Part shown: piece by piece, positions 22,904 to 29,354 of the stretch
Numbering within the stretch: the stretch's first letter is position 1
How the letters are laid out: each line of letters starts with the position of its first letter
Assembly: GCA_022790975.1 (NCBI GenBank)
Contig: JAAVYF010000049.1
Coordinates: 1-32,261, forward strand
Length of the DNA: 32,261 nucleotides
Direction of reading: 5' to 3'
From: Clostridia bacterium
GTDB lineage: Bacteria; Bacillota; Clostridia; TANB77; CAG-508
Translations under genes and position numbers: made by a program
Notes under the pieces: model-generated
The model's input: the letters and a program-made list of their open reading frames with translations, nothing else
What the model was told of the DNA's origin: nothing
The model's database searches: none

Positions 22904-24316
22904 ATGGATTTTGTAAATACTAAATTAGAGGAATTTAATAATTACTTAGATGGAAGAAGAGTTGCAATTATAGGTCTTGGAGTTAGTAATATTCCATTAA
23001 TAGAATATATGCATGAAGTTGGTGCTGAAACAGTTGTATTTGATAAAAGAGAGCTAGATAAGATTGATCATGAAATTATTAATAAAGTAATTTGTTATGA
23101 TATGGAATACTCATTAGGAAATAATTATTTAGATAAACTTGTTGGCTTTGATATAATATTTAGATCGCCAAGTTGTTTGCCTACAACTCCAGAACTAAAA
23201 TTAGAAGCTTCAAGAGGTGCTATTATTACAACAGAAATAGAAATGTTTATGGAACTTTGTCCAGGAACAATATTTGGAGTAACTGGAAGTGATGGAAAAA
23301 CAACTACAACTTCTCTTATTTATGAAATTTTAAAAGCTAAAGGATACAATACTTATTTAGGTGGAAATATAGGATGTCCTTTATTTACAAAAGTAAAGGA
23401 AATAAAGCCAGAGGATATGGTTGTATTAGAACTTAGTAGTTTTCAATTAATGAATATGAAAATAAGTCCTAAAGTTGCTATTGTAACTAATATTACACCT
23501 AACCACTTAAATATTCATGAAGACATGGAAGAATATATAGAAGCAAAAAAGTGTATTATAAATTCACAAAATAAAGAAAGTTTAGTAGTTTTAAATTATG
23601 ATAATGATATAACTAGAGATTTTGCTAAAGATGCTTTGGGTGAAGTAGTATTTTTTAGTCATAATACTAAAATTTCTAAAGGATATATGGTTGACCAAAA
23701 TTCAATTAAATTTTGTAATGGAGATTTTAGAACACACATACTTGAAACCAAAAATATGCAAATTAAAGGAATACATAATTATATGAATGCAGCATGTAGT
23801 ATTGCTGCTACAAAAGATTATGTGGATTTAGAAACAGCAGTAGAAGCAATATGTAATTTTAAAGGTGTTGAACATAGATTAGAATTAGTTAAACAAACTA
23901 AAGATAGAATTAAATGGTATAACGATTCTGCAAGTTCAAGCCCTACTAGAACTATTGTTGGACTAAATAGTTTTCCTACAAAAAATGTAATTTTAATTGC
24001 GGGTGGATATGATAAAAATTTAGAATATGAACCAATAGCAAAGCCAATTGTAAATAGTTGTAAATCAATAATTTTAATTGGTCAAACAGCTGATAAAATT
24101 GAAAAAGTAATAAGAAAAGAAATAAAAAATGGTATAAAAGAAGTTAATATTTATAGATGTGAAACTTTAGAAGAAACTGTGCTATTAGCAAACAAAATAG
24201 CTACCAAAGGAGATGCAGTATTATTTTCACCAGCAAGTGCAAGTTTTGATATGTTTAAAAATTTTGATGATAGAGGTAAACAATTCAAAGCTTTGGTTCA
24301 AAAATACATAGATTAA
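22904..24316 (+). CDS. murD: UDP-N-acetylmuramoylalanine--D-glutamate ligase
   Basis: A 470-aa cytoplasmic enzyme that adds D-glutamate to UDP-MurNAc-L-Ala in peptidoglycan synthesis. The N-terminal Rossmann part has VAIIGLGVSNIPL. The ATP loop is GVTGSDGKTTTTSL, with P-loop 128-134. Then LELSSFQLMNM, VTNITPNHLNIHEDMEEYIEAKK, GVEHRLELV, WYNDSASSSPT and LFSPASASFDMFKNFDDRGKQF are all MurD signatures. Full length. AAGGAGCG precedes the start. It follows cmk by 36 bp and ends before a leader-like AT-rich region. Confidence 0.95.
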   Translation: MDFVNTKLEEFNNYLDGRRVAIIGLGVSNIPLIEYMHEVGAETVVFDKRELDKIDHEIINKVICYDMEYSLGNNYLDKLVGFDIIFRSPSCLPTTPELKLEASRGAIITTEIEMFMELCPGTIFGVTGSDGKTTTTSLIYEILKAKGYNTYLGGNIGCPLFTKVKEIKPEDMVVLELSSFQLMNMKISPKVAIVTNITPNHLNIHEDMEEYIEAKKCIINSQNKESLVVLNYDNDITRDFAKDALGEVVFFSHNTKISKGYMVDQNSIKFCNGDFRTHILETKNMQIKGIHNYMNAACSIAATKDYVDLETAVEAICNFKGVEHRLELVKQTKDRIKWYNDSASSSPTRTIVGLNSFPTKNVILIAGGYDKNLEYEPIAKPIVNSCKSIILIGQTADKIEKVIRKEIKNGIKEVNIYRCETLEETVLLANKIATKGDAVLFSPASASFDMFKNFDDRGKQFKALVQKYID

Positions 24317-24434
24317 AAAGATTATATTAAAAAATTTATATTTAAAATTTATCCTTGAAGTTTAAAATATTATAATATTAAGTAATCTTTTTTTAAAATA
24401 AAGTCTATTATATAAGTTTAGATATAAAAATTTG

Positions 24435-24485
24435 AAAATCCTCAAATTGCTAAATAAAAGTTTTAGTGATCTGTGGATTTTTTAT
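24435..24485 (+). terminator. Probable terminator downstream of murD
   Basis: AAAATCC (24435-24441) pairs with GGATTTT (24475-24481) around a smaller CTAAA/TTTAG hairpin, followed by T's. The rest of the 317-bp gap after murD holds a further 12-bp AT inverted repeat (24487-24518) and no gene. Confidence 0.6.
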
Positions 24486-24633
24486 ATTAAAATAATTTTT
24501 AAAAACAAATTATTTTAAAAAAAATAGAAATTAGCATGCTAGACTTTTAGCAAATCGTATAAAAATAGAATTAAATTATTAGTTATAAAAAAGATAAAAA
24601 ATCATATAATTAAATAGAAAAGGAGGAATTTTA

Positions 24634-25144
24634 ATGTATTATCCAAGTTATGAAGATTATATGAGAGATGTATTTTATTTTAATGGATTATCAAACCCAA
24701 ATATGATGTATCAATCGGCCAATAATAATCAAAATTTAAATAATATGTATCCTAGTATTTATAGAATAGTAAATCCTGTAATTCAAAAAGTAATTTCTGG
24801 AAACAATTACCAATTTGTAAATGAAGATACAGTAAATAATATTGTTGATGTAGTAATAGGAATTACAGCAGCAGATATAAATAATATAGAAGTGAATAAC
24901 AATGAATTCAAGAAAAATTCTAATCGGAAACGGAAATTCAAATTGCCAAAATCAACCATCTAATAACTCTTCTAATAATATAGTTCAGCAAGATAGCAAT
25001 AGCTTATTAAAAGACTTAATAAAGATTTTGGTAATTAAAGAATTAATTGCTAAATCTAACGTAAGAAGATTTCCATATACATATGGCGGAACTATTTCAC
25101 CTTATTTTATGAATAATCAAAATATGCCATATATGGTAAATTAA
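24634..25144 (+). CDS. Asn-rich unknown protein with a CGG +1 site
   Basis: Starting at ATG 24634 after AGGAGG, it reads MYYPSYEDYMRDVFYF, then an Asn-rich segment and IYRIVNPVIQKVISGNNYQF. At N-S-N (24922) the zero frame meets CGG and ends within about 13 codons. Skipping C24925 continues GNGNSNCQNQPSNNSSNN, then LLKDLIKILVIKELI and FPYTYGGTISPYFMNNQNMPY, for a total of 169 aa. Both halves share Asn/Gln richness and tyrosines, which supports one protein. It may be a coat-type or surface protein; no family recognised. The internal ATG 24902 has no SD. Confidence 0.65.
24925..24928 (+). other. Extra C making CGG before GGA (Asn-rich protein)
   Basis: TCT AAT CGG AAA in zero frame. Without C24925 it reads TCT AAT GGA AAC GGA AAT, giving SNGNGN. 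Confidence 0.75.
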
Positions 25145-25303
25145 ATAAACTACAAGAATAACTTCCAGAATAAAAATAGTGTTTTTTTTAATAATAAAAA
25201 TATACTTGTTTAAAATACAAGTAATTGCAAATTAATCGAATATATTGATGTTTGCGGGTTTTATTAATTTAAAAAACAGTAATTATTTTGGAGGTTTATT
25301 TTT

Positions 25304-25735
25304 ATGAGAGTAAAAGATTGTATGTGTTGTGGAGAAGTAGTACAAGCTACACCAGAAACAAATTTGTGTGAAATTGCAAAATTAATGGATACAAACCATG
25401 TTGGATGTATTCCAGTTTGTCAAGACGAGAAAATTGTTGGATTTGTAACAGATAGAGATTTAGTAACTAGAGCAGTTGCTTCTTATAAAGATTGTAATGC
25501 AACTAAAGTTTCTGATATAATGAATACAAATATAATAAAAACAACACCAGATACAGAAATTGGTGATGCAATTGAAGTTATGGAAAAAAATCAAATCAGA
25601 AGACTACCAGTTATTGAAAACAACAAAATTGTAGGAATGTTAACAATTTCAGATTTAGCAAGTTATTTGGATGAAGATGAAGTAGGTCATACTGTAGAAT
25701 GTATTTGTGATGGAGATAACTATCATTGTAGTTAG
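25304..25735 (+). CDS. Tandem CBS-domain protein
   Basis: A 143-aa protein made of two CBS domains (about 8-60 and 75-130). CBS pairs bind adenosyl nucleotides and regulate other proteins. Visible are NHVGCIPVCQDEKIVGFVTDRDL in domain one and NQIRRLPVIENNKIVGMLTISDL in domain two, plus MNTNIIKTTP at the boundary. There are extra cysteines at both ends (MCCGEV, CICDGDNYHC), which might bind metal. GGAGG precedes the start. The partner is unknown. A bidirectional terminator separates it from the convergent gene. Confidence 0.9.
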   Translation: MRVKDCMCCGEVVQATPETNLCEIAKLMDTNHVGCIPVCQDEKIVGFVTDRDLVTRAVASYKDCNATKVSDIMNTNIIKTTPDTEIGDAIEVMEKNQIRRLPVIENNKIVGMLTISDLASYLDEDEVGHTVECICDGDNYHCS

Positions 25736-25832
25736 TTTTTATTTAATTAAAAATGTTTGTAAATATTATTTATTATATTTATGAAAAACTAAAGAAAAAA
25801 TCACAGAAGTTTATCTGGGGAAGTTGGAAAAT

Positions 25833-25871
25833 TAAAGTGATATCAAATATATTAAGTTTGATATCACTTTA
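25833..25871. terminator. Bidirectional terminator between convergent genes
   Basis: AAAGTGATATCAAA (25834-25847) and TTTGATATCACTTT (25857-25870) form a perfect 14-bp stem, with a further T-A pair outside, between genes pointing at each other. Confidence 0.8.
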
Positions 25872-25902
25872 TAAATTTATAATTAGATAAAAAAATTAAT
25901 AT

Positions 25903-26466
25903 TTAATAAATTACAGCAGTTGGAACGTAAGTGTCAGAAGGAGGATTTACTAGTGGATTAGTAGGAATAGATGCTTCTTCAATATTTGTTATATTAATTA
26001 TTGGTATATCTCCATAATAATATCCTTTTTCGATATTTCCAGTTATTGTTACCCAACTATCATTTGTATAATTTTGAGCATTTTCACATTTACATAAAAA
26101 TCCTACAACTACAGTTTGATTTTTGCTATTTATTATCATATCACGTGCTAAAATAAATTCGTTTTCTTTTAAATCAGCTACTCTATATACATATCCTGTA
26201 AATGAAATTTTTTGACCAATATAAGTATTTAAATTTTCGTGAACTTCTTTTAATATATCTGTATAATTGTTTTCATTTAATACAGCGACATCTGGAGATG
26301 GTATAGTATCACTAACCGTAGTGTTTTGAGGTTCTGAATTATTTTTGATTTCAGTAAAAATTTTAGAAATTGATATTGCAAGTAAAATTAATGCTATTAT
26401 AGCAAATATCAAAATTAAAATTTTAGTTAATTTTTTCTTATCTACTTTAAAATTGCAAATAAACAT
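25903..26466 (-). CDS. Membrane-anchored YcgQ/DUF1980-like protein
   Basis: A 187-aa protein with a basic start, one membrane segment (about 14-34) and an outside domain. The block NLNTYIGQKISFTGYVYR, ENEFILARDMI, VVVGFLCKCENAQ, DSWVTITGNIE and a proline-rich NPLVNPP tail match the C-terminal domain of the YcgQ family (TIGR03943). In that family a Cys pair follows the ARxxI element; here it is replaced by NSKNQ, so metal binding, if any, must differ. AAGGA precedes the ATG. It converges with the CBS gene. Confidence 0.65.
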   Translation of the reverse strand: MFICNFKVDKKKLTKILILIFAIIALILLAISISKIFTEIKNNSEPQNTTVSDTIPSPDVAVLNENNYTDILKEVHENLNTYIGQKISFTGYVYRVADLKENEFILARDMIINSKNQTVVVGFLCKCENAQNYTNDSWVTITGNIEKGYYYGDIPIINITNIEEASIPTNPLVNPPSDTYVPTAVIY

Positions 26467-26718
26467 TTAATCACATCCTTAAATTATTGTTGATAAATTT
26501 TATGAGAGATTTATAAAAATATGAGTAAAAATATTTTATAATTAATTAAAATAAAAATTAAAATTTATATTATAAAAATAATAAATTTCAAATAAAAAGC
26601 TATTTTATATGAGCAGAAAAGATTAAAATTGAATAAGAATGATTAAATTTAAAATTTGCTCATAAAAAAGAATAGTAACAATAATTTAAATAAATGTCAG
26701 TTTTTTTATAGGAAATAC
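26467..26718. other. AT-rich intergenic stretch
   Basis: About 250 bp without a gene. It holds an 8-bp inverted repeat TATGAGCA (26608-26615) / TGCTCATA (26657-26664) and presumably the promoter of the minus-strand gene. Nothing else is evident. Confidence 0.5.
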
Positions 26719-26747
26719 TAGACATTTACATAAAATTATGCTAAAAT
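26719..26747 (+). promoter_or_regulatory. Promoter of cassette 2
   Basis: -35 TAGACA (26719-26724), a 17-bp spacer and extended -10 TGC-TAAAAT (TAAAAT at 26742-26747). An 80-nt leader follows with the hairpin TTCCTA-AACTTA-TAGGAA, then TGGAGG. Confidence 0.7.
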
Positions 26748-26833
26748 AAAAATTGCGTATCAAGTTGGGAGAAATCTCAGTTGGTATAGTAATTTTCCTA
26801 AACTTATAGGAATAGCAGTATGGAGGTTTTTTT

Positions 26834-27220
26834 ATGGTTAACCAAAAAATCAGAGCTTTAAGATGGAAGGAACTTACTCGGAAAATTAAATCGGGTAACA
26901 CTAAGATTTCCTTATTCCTGTATCCAGAAGAAGCGGAAGCACTGGAAAAATGTGGGTTTACGGCTAAAGCTCATGGTAAGCAATGGAGAAAAAATCAGCA
27001 TCATTACAAGATTTCTTGTGATGATGCTGAAAAGGGAACTATTGCTTACGAGTTCTACAGATGTGCGCGCAAAAATAAAATTAGCACATACCGAATGAAG
27101 AATGAACGGAATACCAGGAAAAACATTAAAGCAATTAGACAGTACAAGCAAGAACTTTTATCCCAGGAACTTTGGGAGGAAGAAAAGCTTGCAGAAGATT
27201 TTGTATTGTCGATTCTTTAA
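26834..27220 (+). CDS. Unknown 128-aa basic protein, foreign codon use (cassette 2)
   Basis: ATG 26834 follows TGGAGG. The protein is basic, with helical stretches at both ends; SLFLYPEEAEALEKCGF and YEFYRCARKNKISTYR are the most distinctive parts. No family recognised. Codon use is unlike its neighbours: CGG twice (26879, 27107), CGC, CGA, AGG, CTG, TCC, ACG. Here CGG must be read as arginine or the protein would break. Its own promoter and terminator make it a self-contained cassette, similar in layout to the 15324 gene. Confidence 0.65.
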   Translation: MVNQKIRALRWKELTRKIKSGNTKISLFLYPEEAEALEKCGFTAKAHGKQWRKNQHHYKISCDDAEKGTIAYEFYRCARKNKISTYRMKNERNTRKNIKAIRQYKQELLSQELWEEEKLAEDFVLSIL

Positions 27221-27238
27221 TTCCTTTATATGATTGAT

Positions 27239-27287
27239 GGAAGCGTGACTTGTTTTGAGAATTCATTGCAAGTTTCGCTTCCTTTTT
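27239..27287 (+). terminator. Rho-independent terminator of cassette 2
   Basis: GGAAGCG-TG-ACTTG (27239-27252) pairs with CAAGT-TT-CGCTTCC (27269-27282), followed by TTTTT. Confidence 0.9.
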
Positions 27288-27414
27288 ATATAGTTTTAGT
27301 ACTTAAAATTTTATTTTTCTAAATTAAAGAAGTTTAAAACTGAATGTGAGTAATGAAATTTAAATTTACTATTAGATTTTTATTTATTTTAAAAATTTTT
27401 TTCATAAAATAATA

Positions 27415-27444
27415 TAGACAAAAAATATAATATTATAGTAAAAT
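27415..27444 (+). promoter_or_regulatory. Promoter of the DUF368 gene
   Basis: -35 TAGACA (27415-27420), an 18-bp spacer, -10 TAAAAT (27439-27444). Confidence 0.65.
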
Positions 27445-27600
27445 AATAACATTAAAATTAAGAAGGGATTGATATTCTTTTTTTGTGCTGTAAGTATATA
27501 AAATTTACTTATAGTAATAATAGGTTTATAGGTAAAACCTTTATTAAAAACCTAAATATATTATATAAGGAGAGTATGTATTTTACATACGTAAAAAAGA
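27445..27600 (+). promoter_or_regulatory. Structured 5' leader with a hairpin between SD and ATG
   Basis: The roughly 150-nt leader holds TAGGTTT...AAACCTA enclosing AGGT-AAA-ACCT. AAGGAGA (27567-27573) follows, then GTATGTA-TTT-TACATAC (27574-27590), then 10 nt to the ATG at 27601. Only if the second hairpin folds is the SD at normal distance. No known riboswitch was recognised. Confidence 0.55.
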
Positions 27601-28431
27601 ATGATACACATAATAAATTTTTTAAAAGGTATGATAATAGGAATTGCCAATATTATTCCTGGTTTAAGTGGTGGAACAATGGCAATATTAGTTGGAGTAT
27701 ATGAAAAATTGATTTCAACAATTGGAAACTTTTTTAAGAAATTCAAAGAAACTTTTAAAGAAAATATGATATTTTTAGTGCCTTTAGGACTTGGAATGGT
27801 TGTTGGAGTTGTTGCATTTAGTAAATTATTAGAGATTTTATTAAAAAATTATACAATGCCAACACAGTTTGCTTTTATAGGGTTAGTTTTAGGAGGATTA
27901 CCTTTAATATTTAAAAATGCTAATAAAGATGGAAAATTTAAAAAGAAATATTTAATTCCATTAATAATTACATTTATAATTGGTCTAACTTTATCATTAT
28001 TAGAAAAATTTGGAATTACAGGTGCAGAAGTTTCAGGTATTGATTTAAATCCACTAAATATATTTTTATTATTTATATACGGTTTTATAGCAGCTGGAAC
28101 GATGGTTATTCCTGGAATTAGTGGTTCATTTATGTTAATGCTTTTAGGAGTATATAATGCAATTTTAGGATATGTTGCTAGTTTAAATATATTAGTTTTA
28201 ATACCATTTGCAATTGGCGCTGTAGCTGGAGTATTAATTTTAGCAAAGTTAATTGATGTATTACTTAAAAAATATCATAATGGTACTTATTATGCTATAA
28301 TAGGATTTGTAGTTGGAGCAATTCCAGCTCTTTATCCAGGTTTTAGTTTTAATTTGCAAGGTGTAGTTAGTGTCATTACTTTGATTTTAGGATTTATAGG
28401 AGCAGTTGTTTTTTCAAAATTAGATAAATAA
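27601..28431 (+). CDS. DUF368 family membrane protein
   Basis: A 276-aa protein with about eight membrane segments. The twin signatures NIIPGLSGGTMAILVGVYE (18-36) and TMVIPGISGSFMLMLLGVYNAIL (about 167-190) mark DUF368, whose members are thought to move undecaprenyl phosphate across the membrane for cell-wall synthesis. The length is normal and the C-terminus complete. The ATG lacks an SD at close range; AAGGAG lies 28 nt upstream with a hairpin between, and an in-frame TAA lies three codons before. So 27601 is the earliest possible start of this frame. Confidence 0.85.
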   Translation: MIHIINFLKGMIIGIANIIPGLSGGTMAILVGVYEKLISTIGNFFKKFKETFKENMIFLVPLGLGMVVGVVAFSKLLEILLKNYTMPTQFAFIGLVLGGLPLIFKNANKDGKFKKKYLIPLIITFIIGLTLSLLEKFGITGAEVSGIDLNPLNIFLLFIYGFIAAGTMVIPGISGSFMLMLLGVYNAILGYVASLNILVLIPFAIGAVAGVLILAKLIDVLLKKYHNGTYYAIIGFVVGAIPALYPGFSFNLQGVVSVITLILGFIGAVVFSKLDK

Positions 28432-28550
28432 TCATTTTTGTTTATAGTTATATTTAATAAGAATGGCGATTAAATAAAGTTTTACATTTTTTATTTCAAA
28501 TTTCTTTAAGTTTGATGGAATTAAAATAATTATAAAATTTTCTTTATCTC

Positions 28551-28580
28551 TTTACAATTAAGATATAAAAGTGATATAAT
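28551..28580 (+). promoter_or_regulatory. Promoter of rpoZ
   Basis: -35 TTTACA (28551-28556), an 18-bp spacer and extended -10 TGA-TATAAT (TATAAT at 28575-28580). Confidence 0.75.
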
Positions 28581-28669
28581 AATTGTCATGAATAAAAAAT
28601 GGAAAATATTAGAAATATATATTTTATTTTAAATAAAGTATATATAGAAAAATATTAGGGGGGAATAAA

Positions 28670-28891
28670 ATGTTAGTAAGTCCACAAACAGAAAGCTTAT
28701 TAAAAAGAGTTAATAATAAATATGAACTTGTTATTGTAGTTTCTAGAAGAGGAAGACAAATAATAGATGGTCAAACTCCAAGAGTTAAAGTAAAAGATGA
28801 TGAAAAATCTGAATTAACAATTGCTGCAATTGAATTAAATCAAGGAAAATTTAATATTGAAGAGCCAGAAGCAGAAAAAGAAAATTTTTAA
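28670..28891 (+). CDS. rpoZ: DNA-directed RNA polymerase subunit omega
   Basis: A 73-aa protein that assists assembly of RNA polymerase around beta prime. Signature stretches are NNKYELVIVVSRRGRQI (15-31) and the helix LTIAAIELNQGKFNI (49-63), with an acidic tail. The length fits. A G-rich SD precedes the ATG. It has its own promoter and terminator here, not the gmk-rpoZ pairing often seen. Confidence 0.85.
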   Translation: MLVSPQTESLLKRVNNKYELVIVVSRRGRQIIDGQTPRVKVKDDEKSELTIAAIELNQGKFNIEEPEAEKENF

Positions 28892-28948
28892 TTAATTATA
28901 AAAAATTGTTATATTTAAATAGTATTTATATTATATAAAAATTAATTT

Positions 28949-28990
28949 ACCTCAAGCTATTAAATTAAAATCGATAGTTTGAGGTTTTTG
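28949..28990 (+). terminator. Rho-independent terminator after rpoZ
   Basis: ACCTCAAGCTAT (28949-28960) pairs with ATAGTTTGAGGT (28974-28985), one G-U pair, followed by TTTTT. Confidence 0.85.
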
Positions 28991-29354
28991 CTATTTAATT
29001 TTTTATAATATAATGATTTAGATAACTATTTATTTATATAAAATTATATAGAAATATAAATAAAAATATAAATATAAATATAAATAAATTATCTAAAAGT
29101 AATTTATTTAACAATTAAACTTTACTAGTGTTTTTTATTTTAATTCTTATTAAATTTAAAATTAAGTTTTATTTAATTATATATAGAATTTACTTTTAAA
29201 TTCAAGGTGATTTAAGTTTTTTAACTTTTAGTATTGCCAAATAGTTTAATCAATGATATATTTATACAGGAAAAAATTGATTATTTATAAGTAAATTTAA
29301 TATCATTAGTTATTAATATTTACTTATATTATTTATAGAAAGGAAAGATTGACA
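28991..29354. other. AT-rich gap before secA
   Basis: About 360 bp with no gene. It contains an imperfect AAATAT-type tandem run (29050-29090) and the pair AGATAACTATTTATTTATA / TATAAATAAATTATCT. The secA promoter must lie here but no clear -35/-10 pair stood out. Confidence 0.5.

Noticed and set aside
24902..25144. Separate gene starting at ATG 24902
   Set aside because: No ribosome binding site precedes it, and the frame continues naturally from the upstream gene when one C is skipped.
27483..27704. 73-aa reading frame over the DUF368 start
   Set aside because: It overlaps the true DUF368 frame, starts in the structured leader and reads as out-of-frame sequence rich in Trp and Asn.
29050..29090. 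AAATAT tandem run as an origin or CRISPR-like array
   Set aside because: It is a plain AT slippage repeat without spacers or conserved boxes.
28991..29354. Riboswitch upstream of secA
   Set aside because: Only AT-rich inverted repeats, no recognisable conserved core.
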